A stretch of 64,000 bases of DNA from Antedon mediterranea (lineage: Eukaryota > Echinodermata > Crinoidea > Comatulida > Antedonidae): the NCBI RefSeq assembly GCF_964355755.1, contig NC_092673.1:15691001-15755000 (forward strand), read 5' to 3'. Positions 24,501 to 38,800 of the stretch are shown here, piece by piece (the stretch's first letter is position 1; each line of letters begins with the position of its first letter). The notes below the pieces were generated by a model. It did not search any database. It was not told the DNA's origin and saw only the letters and a program-made list of their open reading frames with translations. A program made the translations under genes and the position numbers.

Positions 24501-24710
24501 ATAATAGATGGACATACAGATTAACAGAATGGCAACCAAGGGTAGGAAAGAGTAAAAGAGGAAGACAAAAAAGAAGGTGGAGAGATGATCTAACAACATA
24601 CATTGAACGGCTGCATGGACTAGGACAGCAAGAATTAGACAGAAATGGAAATGTTATGAGGAGGGCTTCATTCAACAATGGATGAACTAATGCCTAGATA
24701 GATAGATAGA
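21535..24710 (+). mobile_element. RTE-type non-LTR retrotransposon, nearly full length
   Basis: About 3.2 kb, a usual RTE length. A GC-richer 5' leader (about 21535-21713) is followed by an AP-like endonuclease, reverse transcriptase and a C-terminal tail containing KWRWAGHVAR and WRDDL as in RTE elements. The 3' UTR is only a few bases and ends in a TAGA microsatellite (about 24693-24710), another RTE trait. The insertion lies just downstream of the tRNA cluster. Frames are broken, see the coding entry. Confidence 0.88.
21714..24685 (+). pseudogene. RTE endonuclease-reverse transcriptase ORF, interrupted
   Basis: Endonuclease part 21714-23054: YNVRTLRN, LAETK, DFNAKIG and SDHRMV mark the fold; the usual Gly before DFN is Glu here. 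Reverse transcriptase part 23051-24685: NYRPISLL, QAGFRAGYST, RQGDTLSP and the catalytic FADD. A frameshift separates the two parts near an A run at about 23022-23030, and one in-frame TAA at 23594-23596 splits the RT after the QAGFR motif. A further frame change near the N-terminus is possible because a start at 21680 is in another frame. The element cannot make an intact protein as given; the lesions are few, so insertion may be fairly recent. Confidence 0.85.
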
Positions 24711-26783
24711 AATGCATATTGGTAGCTGAGTGGTTAATTAATATCCGATTCACATTGTTTGCAACACCTCATTACCTTTTACTTGGCTGTTGAATCGCGT
24801 CGTGATTGATGGTCAAATTACTTGCGTTACGCTTTTTTGCGTTTGGGGCAGAGTGGGTGAACCAAACTTGCATAGAGCAAATGTCTGAATGACAAAATGG
24901 AAACGCGATGTTTTTCGGGAATGTAACGATAAGCGGTACTAGCGGAAAACAGCAATATTACTATAAACTATCTTTTTTTTCTTATGACCATTTACGGCCT
25001 ACACAAAACGCGGAGAGGTAATACCTGCCCAGGATACATATTCTACATGGGAGACAAGCACGCGATTTTCCACTTACCGTTTTTGATGGAGTTACACACG
25101 TAAAGAAGTAAGTATAGGCCTACCGGTACTTTCATTTCAGCAGATTATCGGGACACCTTCGGGAGCCAACAATTTTCTCAATCAAGATTGGACATAAGTT
25201 ACATGTTTACATTTTTTTTTCATGGGAAAGTATCCGGGGGTGTCCTAAAAACTGGAATCACAAGATTATAGTTTTTACTAGGAATATGGGTCATGATGCG
25301 TATTGTTCTTCTGTGAAGCAAGTTCTATGTGTTAGGTGAATGGTGGATGTGGTCTCGCCAAACAACAAAACTTATAGTATCCTGTTTACGTCAATAGGGA
25401 GAAAATACAATGTACACTATAATGTTTATACAACATCTACTTATTTTTGTTGTTAATCCGGGTTTCTTTATACATCACGCTGTGTGCAACCGTATAAACA
25501 TGACTATAATAACAATATCTGATTCTTTCAACTACCGGGTAATATTGAATAAACCTCGGAAGTTACTTAATAACAGTAGGCCTACACACTATTTCCACGT
25601 AATAACTCACTATTTGCCATATCTTCATTCAGGGAACAGTAGGAAACAGGTCCTCTTAAATACCAAGCCCTATCAATTATAACCAAGCCTACCATTATAA
25701 AGTGTAAATTATACCAAATAGGATATGTTTAGAGTGTTCATTAAAAAAAAATCATACTTTTGAGGCGATTTTGGTGTAAAAAAATGTTCAGGCTCGAGAA
25801 TGTACAATGCGTCAGAAATGGCGTGTATTGCGTCAACTAGCTAGTATGTTTGCGTCGACATATGACGGCAAATGCAATGTGGACGCGATTATTAAAACAT
25901 AAATTTTCAACATATTTAACTACAAAATCGCTCTAACAATGTTAACTTTATTGATAAAATACAATTAACACTCTAAATAGATCCTATTTTGTATGATTTA
26001 CACTTTATACTCGTAGGAATTGGTTATAAATTGATGGGGCTTGGTAGGACTTGGTCGGTTGGGCTTAGTATTGAGGAGGACCCTATTCAACACCATTGGA
26101 ACCCAAGTTTCTTTATAGTATCCTCTGATAGAGGATACCATATTAATCGCGGATTGGCTGTAAATGTTAAAACATGTTGCCTATAATGGGAGTGTCTAAA
26201 AAAGTGTGTCAAGGAGGGGTTCTACTATACCCACATGGTTTTATATTGAGTAGTCTACATGTGCATGAAGGAGATGCCTTAAATAAGAGTGTCCCTTTAA
26301 TAGAAATGTTCTCTTTTGCTGTATGTTAATACATGTTATTTTCCGTTCCGTTTTGCATCCAAGTGTCACCTCCTTGGTGTCTCCTGAATAGGGTGTTCCA
26401 AAGAAGAGTTCGAATGTATTATAATGATCCATATGTTTTTATAGACGATGTAAGATCTCCCCTCCCCCACCCCTTCTTTTTGTGAACTTTTCAGATCAAT
26501 CCGGCTTTTCCGTCACAGTCTTCCGATTTAAAAATCAAATTATATGGAGCAATTGTTTAAAGTGTATTTGCATACACTTGAGCCTAGTGTGAATGGATAG
26601 GACAATGCCAAGTATGCATGCAATGAATAATAAATAAGTGAATAACGCGTTGTACAACTTGGCCACACTTGTCATTTATCCCGTTGTTTCTCCGAAGGCC
26701 ACGAGCTGCCCATAAGTGGATCAATCGTAGTAAGTTGGTTCCTGCAAACGGACTCCCATAGCTCTCTTCTTAATCACATAAGA
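24711..26783. other. Spacer between the LINE and the SOD-repeat gene
   Basis: No coding exon seen. It holds a CCAAT-MITE remnant (about 24785-24870), a GC-richer stretch with ACACAAAACGCGGAG at about 25003-25018 whose inverse recurs at about 27655-27672, the inverted-repeat element at 25696-26009, and pogo-like words (GTGTCCCTTTAATAGAA) near 26290. Confidence 0.5.
25696..26009. mobile_element. 314 bp inverted-repeat element
   Basis: The left end TATAAAGTGTAAATTATACC and right end are imperfect inverted repeats over about 45 bp, including TTTAGAGTGTT and its inverse. No coding capacity. Confidence 0.6.
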
Positions 26784-26808
26784 ATGGCTTTATATCCAGC
26801 AGCAATAT
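26784..26808 (+). CDS. Proposed first coding exon of the SOD-repeat gene
   Basis: ATG in strong context (A at -3, G at +4), eight codons MALYPAAI plus one base, then a GTAAGT donor. The one-base phase matches the next exon at 31082, and the join gives MALYPAAICFLVAILVIGVH, a textbook signal peptide. The intron is 4.3 kb. Confidence 0.65.
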
Positions 26809-29800
26809 GTAAGTTATTATTATTTAAACAGTGTATTCGTAAGATATGAAGGAACGTTTTTGTTGGCATTATGCCTTTATTGCTAACCGATTTATCTGGA
26901 TTTTTTTTTTAATGGCTGTTATTTGTCCAGCATGAATTGAGTGCACTCACTAAGATATACCACCCTAATCCGATCACGAATTAATGATAAAAATGTACAC
27001 GATGTTTAACGTATTTTAAACTTAAATAATATGATTGTGTCTACCTAGAATACGGTAGCCCTTCTACAGTCATTCATTAGTAATACTGCTGTACTACTAT
27101 TAATATACCGTGTCAGGGGCCGTTTCATTTTGTTATGTGCACAATATTTCAATTATGACAGAACCGTAGTGCATTTTAATTCGTATTGAAAATGATTCCA
27201 CGAAAAACTATCAATTATTTTTTTGTAAATACATATCATTTAAAATATACAGTACGTATTTCGACTTTTATTATTCCATTTTACCATTAAAACGGAAATA
27301 CAGATAATGATAAAATGTTATTGTCAGTATAAGTAGATCACATCTATACGCCAAGACGACGAAGCAACGTTGATATATATATATATATACTATCGTTTGG
27401 TCATATCTTCAAATGCAGTGCTGACTAATATCCATTCTGAAATTGTAGAGTTTGAAGAAGCTTTCACAACGCCGATAGGTTTGTACGCATGAGCAGATCA
27501 ACAATATGTAACTTCGTAGTTTTTTTGTGTTGCACAGTCCCTTAAGTATTTGGCGAATCTATTCGCGGTAACGGTAAGCGGAAAAGCGGGTAGTTTCCCA
27601 TGTAGAATCTGTATCTAGTATAGACTGAGCGGGTTTCTGCTCAACCGCCCGTCCGCTCCGCGTTTTGTGTAAATTGAATCATAAGAATTACACATGATTC
27701 TATATTTGTTGTTGTTTGCTTACCACTTATCGCTCGTCTGTGTAAATTGGCCTTAAGTCGGAGCATCCTGTGATAGTTGCGCATGAACTAAAAGTGTACG
27801 GTATATATATGCTAGTGGAACCCAGCCCAGATCGCTATCGAGTAACAACATTGTGTAGGTGTTTCTCGAACCAAATATAGGTCAATGTATATGTTACTAT
27901 ACCTACCATGATAACTTTTGCCATTATTTATATAATTAGAACCGACAAACACAGTTTTTTTTAATAGCTTTTATTTCCGGGAAGATTATGTTCATTCACA
28001 GCTAAATCATGGAGGTTATATCTTAATCATCATCATCATCATCATGGAAATCATGGTTGATTCAACAACATATTTACCCTTTACATTCTATTGAATCATT
28101 ATAATAACCAAAAACCTCAAAAATAGATATTTTCAGGTTGATTGTACTGTAATAATTCCACTAAATATTTATATTCACACGTTTGTGATGCATATGGTTT
28201 ACTAATGGTTATGAATTTTTAGAGCGCAGAAAAAACATCTCTCGAAGCGCTCATGAAGACAAGTGTAAAAAAAATAAAGAAAAGGGCGAAGTGTAATTTC
28301 ATATATCGGCATCCAATCCAAATGAGAATACGTCACAAATTCAATTCTTAATATCCACATTCTAGAAAAAGTCAATTGATATTAAAACAAACCATAATTT
28401 ATTAGGAGAAAGTAAAGTAGGCTTTCGCTTACTCCGTCAAAAACGACTACAAACATAAATAGAAAGTAGTTTAATAGCTTTTTCAACATTTTGTAAAAAT
28501 AGTAAGAGGTTAAACGGAACAGGTGTGTTTTGCAATATCCTTTATTACAGCTATGAACCGTTCAGATCATTATCAGCCATGCATTGGTATTACCATTAAA
28601 GATGTATTGTCTCCCGAAAACATGACAAATAAGGGATTAATAAATCAGACTTTGAATATGTTATTTTGTAGTTTTAATAAAGTTAATCACTTCCGTAGAA
28701 AAAAAACCCGAAAACAAATAATGTTTTCACTTACATTCCAAAATGAAAAAAAATAAATGGTTAGCCTAAATTTAACCAAAAATCCATTGGCTGGCAGCCA
28801 ATTTGACCATTGTTTTGCTTCATATTACAGTTTCTTCAGGTAAATAATAAGGAATTATTCAGGGGGACAATACATCTATGATTTTAATTCCGTTTTTAAT
28901 TTGACCTCTTATTAAAATATTTAGAACAAATTGTAATATTTGACCTCTTCATAAATGATTTCCCTTCAAACAAAATCTTCGGTTTACCTTTTCTGTACGC
29001 GTGGAACCTTGATCAACTGCGCAAGCTCGGAGAAAACAATAAGTCACTCCTCCCCAACGTAAATCGTTACAAATTCACAACAGATTTACCAGTACGGAAC
29101 ACTTACGCTGTGAGTCACACACAATCAAGTTATGAAGTTAGCTCCCTGGGTTTAGACAGGAACCGTGGTATTAATTCACTGACATTATATGGAATTCCCG
29201 TTGTTGTGGTAATATATTTCGTTTGATATGGATTTCATTTACAGACCTTGTGAGTACTGATTTACTTGTCGATTAAACTTGTTAGGCAAATAATATTTTT
29301 GTTTGATCTGTTCTACTCAACCAGAGACCTCGTTTTAATAAGGCTAATATGGAACGTCGCGTAACGTTTGATTTATATTAAACATCTCGTTTCCATTGTA
29401 ATTGTTTGATTTATGTCGCCACAGGGGATCGATGGATACCTCGAAGAAACACATGAAGCGGTCTGCCGACTTTTTAATGTACACATACTTGCGTAAACTT
29501 CAATTTAAAAAGTTAGACAAAAGTTTGCGTATCGTATTTCACTGATTAGTTTGTTACGTATTGATTTTACAAAGACCTACTTTTTGAGTCGCACAGTAGT
29601 TGATACTCGCGTACTACGTCTAGCAATATTGACAACTTTATTCTTATTCAGAGATAATTCTATAAGTGTATCCACAGGGGCTAGGTTCTTTTCAAGGGTA
29701 ACCGTTCTGAATGGTGACTTTATTTGTACTTTGGTCGCGTGTTACCTATGCTTGTTTGCGTTTAACCGTGCATATTGACAATTCAACCCCCATTGAGTTG

Positions 29801-32800
29801 TTGGCAATGATCTAAATTCCGCTAAGGACCTCGCTAAACCCACGTGTGTGGTGTTACAAAAGTATCAAGATACCAACACTGAAAATAGATATATTATCTC
29901 GTGTAGGCTACGTACGTTACCATAGTTGCAGGGAAGGAAACAAAACATTAGGAATGCATGAACTTGTAATTAAATTTTAGTCAAACAAAAACAAACTAGA
30001 GTTCGATACAATCTACTATTCTTAAAGTGTGATCGTATAAAACAATAGCTTCATATAAACGTTCTTTTAAAAGTGCACAATAACCTAATGAAACGCGTGT
30101 TTTCGGCGCCATACAGTACTAGACCACCAAGTTCAGACTCTTATTTCTAAATATAAAGCTTGTCCTCTGTAACACCACGACGATGCAGTTAACTTTGTTT
30201 TGTACCACTGACGACGATAATATTCCAAATATGTTTTAAGGGTGTATATTATATAAAATGAGTGGACTAATATCAAATATTGCTACCAAACGACTCGGTA
30301 ACATTAAATTATAGCTCCCATGGTATCACAGTAGGTGAACACTTTTCATACCAACATGGAAATAAAGAATTTAATCACCAGTACGATTAATCAATTACTT
30401 AGGCCTCCTACCTGTTGCTTTTGCTATTGTATTTGCCCACTTTATCCGTTTGATTTGATAGACTAAGGTTGTGTTTATGAACATTTAAAGTATCTGGATA
30501 TGCCAGAGGTCTCTCCTGACAAGGCTAAATCAAAATTCTCCCTACCGTTTACAGACTTCTAGTTATCCGGCTGGCTACTCATGGCCTTATTTTCAGCCTG
30601 ATTTGCATGATTATCTCATAAAATACATTGTTTAATCCAGCAAGGTCGCCTTCAACTCCCCTGAGGACAAGCCAACCCTCCAAATTTGCCGGGCTGAGGT
30701 TGGTCCGGATAACCCAGGTGGTAGTACTCAAAAAAGCCATTAAGGGTCGTTAAGGCATGATTAATGACCCCAAAAGATGACAAGTTATCCGGATACTTGC
30801 TGTTCATAAACGGGCCCTAATACTGTATATCATAAAGTGTTGTTTTCGATTTGATGGTCTGCAGAACAAGACCTTGTTGTTTCCGCCTACTCCTCCATTC
30901 AGTCTATGCTTAAAGCTACGTTCATACATGGTTAACACTAATGATTTAGTTCAGACAGAACGTGCACGTGTATCAAACGTGGCACAGTCGGAGTGTCTTC
31001 TCCGGCTACATGACAGGTTCTCGGCTCATCGTGAACATTTTTAAAACTGTATAGGCCTAACTTTTAAATTGTATTTTTCAGGTTTTCTTGTGGCAATATT
31101 AGTTATAGGGGTGCATTCAGAGGTTGCAACGTTCAACATGGGTGGTGTAACCGGCAATATAACGTTTACATCGATTAACGGCGGTGTTTATACCATAGTC
31201 ACAGCACTATCAGGACTTGCAGGTACTTATTCTTGGGGAGTACACCAATTTCCAATGTTTTACAACATAAAATCGCCGTGTTCAGCAGTTGGTAACGTTG
31301 TACACAGCTTCTCCGACGAGTCTGGTACATTATTATCATCCGTGACAAATCAACCACTAACCAGCACCTTAAATGAACCGATTGTCGACCGATCTCTTGT
31401 TTTGTCATCTACCACCAGTGGTGATCGAATTTGCGCGCACATTCATCGTGACACATCAGACGTCATGACAGCGGTGGCCAAGTTCCAAGAGCCATTTGCA
31501 GGTACGATAATGCTCCGACAAGACGCAAGCGATAGTACAGCAATTACGACAGTGTTTGTCGATCTATACGATACGGTAATGCCAATCGAAGCTGCAACGT
31601 ATAATTGGAGAGTAGCAGAATTCACCGGTGATGTAGATTTTGATATGTCTCCTGAAATGATATGCAATCAAGTTATATCAAGTGAACCATATAATCCAAC
31701 AAATAAAGATGCATGTAATCAAACCAATCTATCTAATTGTTCCATCGGCGATTTAACTGGAAAGTTTAATGCCCTGACCGTTCAACCAATTCATTCGATT
31801 GAAAAGCAGTTCTTTGACGACACTAATCTTCCACTTTCTGGTAGTAATTCGGTTATACAACAGATTCTAGTCTTGGAGAATGGAAACGCCAGGTCGTGTG
31901 CTTATATAAGAACACTCTTGAGTAAACAAGTAACTACTTTTATAGATGCAGACAATGTACAAGGACTCTTTAATTTTCGACAAAACTCTCCATTAGATTA
32001 TACACGTGTTGACATTCATTTGAATAATATGCAAAATTTAGCAGGTGGTTACCACATCCATGAATTTCCGGTTCCACAGCGATTTAGCGCTGAAGATCAG
32101 ATTTGCAGTGGGGATTCAGTGTCTGGTCACTTCAACCCATACAATGTAGAAGTGGGTAGCACATACCCCGCACCCACCACTGCAACACTAGACATGTACG
32201 AATTGGGCGATCTCAGCGGAAAATATGGTGATTTTGTTGGTCTTGATAGTGTTAATGAAACTTACATGGATTGGAATCTGCCACTGTTTGGAAGAAATAG
32301 TGTCATAGGCCGATCAATCGTTATTCACTTTTCTGCAGACGGGGCCCGATGGGTTTGCAGTACAATTGGCTATCCAGGAGAGGTAAAGACTGTATACGGA
32401 CAATTCCAGACGCCTGTTGTTGGAAGTATAATATTCAGGCAAATGGCAGACGATCCATTGTCCGATACGTCTGTGTTCATTGATGTCGCATATGGGAATG
32501 GTTCTCCGGCAACGCATGATCACAACTGGCATGTACATATTGCAAAGGTTGGCGGTGACATGATATCTGATACAGGAGTTTGCAAGAGCTGCGAAGGGCA
32601 TGCCAACCCGTTCAATGTTTACCTGGATGAATATTCAAATTGTAATCCAAACTACCCAATGAGATGTGAAGTTGGTGACTTGGCAGGTAAACATGGACGG
32701 ATCACTATTGCAGATTCTATGAACACAAAAGAAGGAAGGTTTTTTGCCACCGATGTACAACTACCTCTGTCAGGCTTTGGATCAATTGATGCAATGAGTA

Positions 32801-35800
32801 TGGTAATACATACCCCCGATGCTGGAGCTCCACGATTTGCCTGTACTGATATACACGCGCTTGAACCTAAAGTTATCTGCACCAGTATGTGGACAGACGG
32901 GCCTGCAACTGGTGAAATGCGTTTTACGCAGGAATCTCTTTACGATAGGACTACTTCAGAAATCCGTATGGAAAACCTGGGAATGGAAGCAGGAGGATAT
33001 CATGTTCATCTTCTACCAGTACCAATGGAAGCAGACTCTCCATGTAGCCCCGCATCGGTCCAAGGTCATTTCAATCCGTTTAACTCCGTTATACCCACAA
33101 ATGGCACTGATGACATGTTCGAAGTTGGAGATTTAAGTAGTAAATACGACTCATTTGCTGGAAAAGAAACATTTGATAGAGTGTACCATGATTCAAATCT
33201 ATATTTATTTGGGCCTCAAAGCATTGTGGGGCGATCCATTGTGATCCACAGGGATGACGAGACCGCTTCCCGATGGATGTGTTCGTCACTGGAGCAGAAA
33301 CTACCAGCCGGTGCTTTTCAAATTGAAGTGGAGTCAAAAATCAATAGTAACACGTATTCAGGCTACATAAAAATGGTGAGTTAAGGATTATTTATCCTAA
33401 AATTAAATTATAAATACATAACTAGTTCTAGATTTAACAAGAACCAGTATTTTGATTCTGAAATAGCTTTTAAGATTTCGTATAGGAGGCCATAAGGACT
33501 GTAAGGATCGACAACATCCGAGCATGAAAGACATTTACTGGTACATAATGACTTGTTGATTTATCTTATCATCGTTCGTTCATCGTAAAAAGTAAACCAA
33601 ATGTCGGAGTACACCAAACTAGCTCTATTTCGTATATGGTAGAATATCTATATTAAACGATGCTTTGAAATAACAAAGAGTGAGAGCAATGACAGCCTAT
33701 TCAAGAGCATGATGACATATCACATGCTGTTATAAATGTATAAAGTTAATATTAACTAAAACCGTGCTCCCTGTATAAACACTGCATGAACCTAATAATT
33801 TATTGCGATCAAGCTTCTTTCTCATCGATAGGAGCATTTCACTTTTGTATATAGATAATCATTACAATGTAAATGACATAGGCTTACTATTATTCAAAGT
33901 TATCGTCACAAATAACATAAAATCCTGTGTCTAGTTCTCCACTAGGACGCAACGCAACTATGGACGTAAGCGGAACTTAAACTTGGGTTTCCCACAAGGA
34001 TGCAACGCAAGCGAGTTGATCAATGACAGGCGACAGTTCAATTCATTGCTTGTGATTTGTTATATCCCTTACGTTGCGTTACGTCCAGTGAGAACCACGC
34101 TTAAGTAATGGGTTATTCGAACAACCGCTTGTCATTGGTCGTCAACTCGCTTGCGTTGCGCGTGAGTCGCGCGTGAGTCATTGCTTTGTGAGTCCTAGTG
34201 GGAACCAAGCTTTAGGGATGGAGTATGTTCCACATTCTGTATTCACGGCTGCCAAACCATTATTAGAATAATACAGTTGGTTTATATATTATGTTGAAAT
34301 ACCTAATAACCAGATACTGATCTATCAATTAAATAATGTAAACATATTTCTTTTAAATTCTGACTGCTGTGTATTGTATGTAAACATTTAAATGCCCTCC
34401 TGACGGCAAGCAAGAACATTAACATAAACAGGCTGTGGGGGTTATTTAAGGATCCATATGTTGAAAGTTAAGTTTGCATCTGGGTTAAAATAATCACTTA
34501 AAAATAATCCATATGGCAGAAAGTGCATACATTGTATACCAGTGTGTGGTAGGATTATCTAATTTTAACAATATTGAATAGTTTATTGTGCCAGATTTTG
34601 TTAGTTACTTTTTATAGTTATAAACTAATTCTTTCTATAGAAACTGAATATTGCTTTAATAAAGAAAATACTTTGGTAGTGCTAAAATTAGTTCATCTGA
34701 TTGTTTGCAGTGGTATCAATCTACCATTTACATTTCCCAATTTCCCTGTAACTAGCCCTTTGAAACACCGGAGGTAAAAATTCAATATTTGTACACAATG
34801 GGTTAGCTACTATTGCTTCATTGAAGCTGTTTACTGCGTCAAATATACTAATAACAATTATAAATATGTGCTACAAACCTTTATATATCAGGCATGAAAT
34901 CTGTCACGAATGTCTAGATGTCGATGAATAGGCCAGTTATCTTAATAATCACAATCATGAATAGTACATTCATCATTCTACTTTTCAATCTGCAGTATAC
35001 ATTCAACTCTCCCATACCAGATTATCCCCTCACAATACTTGTATTGAGTATCAAAAGGATCAAAATTTCTTTTAAATTTAATTAAATACCAGTGGCTATA
35101 TTCACCAATCACACTTAAATATTAAGTATTCCACTTAACTCAATAAATATTTTAGTATTTCCCTTCAAAATTTTATTCACTTAGATAGGAGATTTTTTTA
35201 ATTTCAAGAGTCAGTCTTTTCCGTATACGGCCACATACTTTCTGCAAAACAGACACACAGACCAGCCCAAAGGTGTCCAGTATTTGGAAAATTGACTATT
35301 ATTAATAAGTGGTTGTATGTGTTGCTATGCACATATCTGTACACATGGGGTATCAAAATGACTGAAAATGTACAGGAAAGATTTGAAACTACAAAACCTG
35401 CCTGTGCATCTTTCCCAGTACTGTATAATTGTATGTGTAGGGGATTGTTTACAATTTTAATAGATACTTACTACCATCACCAAAAGCCAATTTTATAGGC
35501 CTATGAACTAGGAAGTCCTTTGTTGTAATATCATCCATATTTTAACAGTATTTTAACATTTGGCCTATTAACTCTATTTTAACATTCCATTTTAACTTCC
35601 ATTTTAATTGGACCAATACAATTTCTTGAATCTTGAAATCTTGTTCATGTACAGTAATGTAATATTTTTATATTGGCCTATTAACTCTATTTTAACATTC
35701 CATTTTAACTTCCATTTTAATTGGACCAATACAATTTCTTGAATCTTGAAATCTTGTTCATGTACAGTAATGTAATATTTTTATATTTAGCTTTAACATT

Positions 35801-38800
35801 CAATTAAAGATGTTATCTCAGGAAGAATTTGATTGTGCAGTGGTTTTGTATTTTTAAAATTTGCATGTGTGTTTGAAGGGATTAATTGTTTTAATGTTTG
35901 AGGGGACTCCACAGGATGTAATTAGAGGGTTGTCCCTGGTACCATACAAAATGTTTTGTTTTTTTTATCTTGTTTTTGTACTTGTATGGTATCAAAATAA
36001 ATGAATATTTTCTTTTTTTAGTCACAAGTTCACTATGGGACTGGATTGCTAAGTGATACAACAATTGAACTGTCTTTAGCACCTATTGGAGACTATGTGG
36101 AGGTGAGTCTCAAAGTCTATAGGTTTTGTCTTTTTTATGTTCCAATTTGTTTTTTGTATTATACGTATGAAACGCCATATGTGCCAAAATATTTATCTTT
36201 TTACTAATATAAAGTCAAAACACAGTCTAGAACCTATATTAGTAGTAAACGTGTTGAAATATCATAAATTTTGACAAGTTTAACAAGATAGCAAAATAAT
36301 TAATTGAAAAACGATATGCAGACTGTGAAAGACACGGGTATAGAATGTTTTGTTTTCGCTTACGATTCCAGTCACAAGTTTGACTAAACTTTCTCCTCTT
36401 TAAAAACTTGTTAAATTGAAAGTTCCAATTATCAAACAAATACAATGATAAGAACTTCATTCAAACTATATTGTAATAAAACAAAATAAAGAATGTTATT
36501 ACGGATATTAAATAAATTGGATTTAAGGAAAAAATTATTTTAAAAATATTTATTTATGTACTGATGTACTATACTTGTTTTTTTATTATCGTGGTTGAAT
36601 AACTATTAAAAAATGCCAATTTGAACTTGGGTTCTAATGAACTGTAAACATTTGGTCATACAGTTAACACTATCATTGGTGGCATTCCGTCTCCAATAAT
36701 GTAAATTTAAATTTATTACAAAAAAGAGACTTTGTGAAGAAATAGCCTGAATTACCAGTGATAAATGATTTGAATGAACATTGATATCATGCCAATCAAT
36801 GGATTAGAGGGATTAGAGATACCTTTATAGATTAAATTGGATTAAGGAAAAATAATAAAATACAAAAGTATAATAAACCATGCCTCCCATGAATAAACCT
36901 TGATAAACCAAAATGGTATTAAAGTATATTATGTTTGAAGTAGAATTAAACAAGTGCTTCAAAGCATTGTAGGCCCTGGACGGACGGACAGACAGACAGA
37001 CAATATGTTACTGTATGAAGTAGGATAAATACACACACACACATTGGATACTATCCAAAAATAGTGCATCACGTACACATAAGTGATTTATATGTTGTGG
37101 CCCAATAGGACACCTACTGTAGCTTCCATATTTTTATTAAAACTGTTTATACTTGGATGTATTAATCAAGTTTCAAGTTTATTGTTTCACACAATACAAT
37201 ACAATAGAACAGTAACATAAATTAATAAAAACAATTGTGTGAGGAGGACGCATTAAGCCAAGGCTTTAAGTTTGGTCCTCCAGATAATTAATATATTTAA
37301 TTATTTAATTTAAGTGAGAGAACAAAAATAAACTTCTTTCTTTCGTCAAATTGACAAATAAAATTAAACAAAAGGCACAAAAAAGAAAAAAAAAACAGTC
37401 TTAAGGCAATTGTGAATTACTAATGTTCTAAATAGTTTGAAATAAGTGTTTGTTTGTATTTTGTTTTAAATGTATTTATGATGGTTATTGCTTTTAGATT
37501 GAGCGGTAAGTTGTTCCATATATACGGTCCATTGTAAATAAAAGATGTTCTAAGTAATATGGTATGCTTTTCGTATATCAGATTTTTTGCAGTTGAAGAT
37601 CTGGTGTTGTAAGAATGATTAAAATTTTGAAAATAGGAGTAAAATTGAGTTGGTAATTTATTATGATTTAGGCGGAACATGAATAAAGCTGTTTGGAGTT
37701 TATTTATATAAAATATATTTAAAGTAATTAATAGCTTAAGCAAAAGAAAAATAGTATGTTTCTTCTACACTAGAGTGCCAAGGGAGTGGATTTTTTTTTT
37801 TCAAATAAACAAATTTTCCCCATATTTCTTAAATTTTAAAATAAAAAAAACATTTCTCCATAATTTTTTGTTTGTCTTTTGTATTTTATTTGCATGTATA
37901 CAATCCATACTAAATGCTACACTAATGGATATAATTTAAAGAAAAACCAAAACACTTGAAAAATGTTAAAATCCACATAGTTTATTCTAATAAACCTGTT
38001 GCTTCACAACCCTACAAACACAAAGTCCATCCAGACATTGCATCAAGCTTCCCTTTAATAGCTAGTAATATATTAATACAGTATCTGTTTTTATTTACAG
38101 GACACCGAAATCGCCTGGCAAATAATATCCAATTACGGCTTTGATAAATGTGTGAAAAATTCCGACAACAGTGACAAAACCTACAACCCATATGTTGTTG
38201 ACGATTCCAAGGTAAAGATTTTCAATTTCCTATTGTTTAAAATGACAGATGTAAGTACACAATGAATAAAGAAAATAGACAATTAAGGATAGATTGTATT
38301 TAAGGGTGCTTAAAAACTGGCTATTGAGGACCCTTATATGGCCTTGTTAAATATTTGTTTAGAATGGTGTCGCAAATAAAATAGTTTCTCACGTTTCTTT
38401 CTTGTGATTATCAAAAACGTGAAAAGGTATGATGGCGTCAATTTGAAAAGAAACAACATGGTTAATAACTTTAGATCTTAAGCGTCCTCTAATATTGAAT
38501 GTCACTTTGTCTGAAAATATGTTAATTTGTGAGAACATTATGATGCATTGTTTGACAGCTATCAAACTGGGGGAAATTTGTTCCGGAAGTTTAGTTTTTA
38601 TTTTTTGGGGATAAAAATACCGATGAATCACAAGTCTGCTTTGTACTCATTTTCTGTTATTTTTTAATAGTAATTATTCATCAGCAGTAGAATAATTGGT
38701 TAATATTTACAAAAGGGAATTGAAAGTAAATATGGATTATCATTAATATAAAGGTGCCCTTATGTTGATATGGAACTCAATTCAACGCAACTGTATCGAC

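Larger units (their letters stand above)
33376..36021. other. Intron 2 of the SOD-repeat gene
   Basis: No coding sequence seen. It contains a CCAAT-MITE pair at 33930-34213, a decayed Tigger-like element from about 34994 to 35300 (CATTCAACTCTCCCATACC left end) and the 113 bp tandem duplication at 35561. Confidence 0.5.

Noticed and set aside
24715-24740. GGTAGCTGAGTGGTTAA, like a tRNA A box
   Set aside because: No B box at a suitable distance; too weak to call a SINE.
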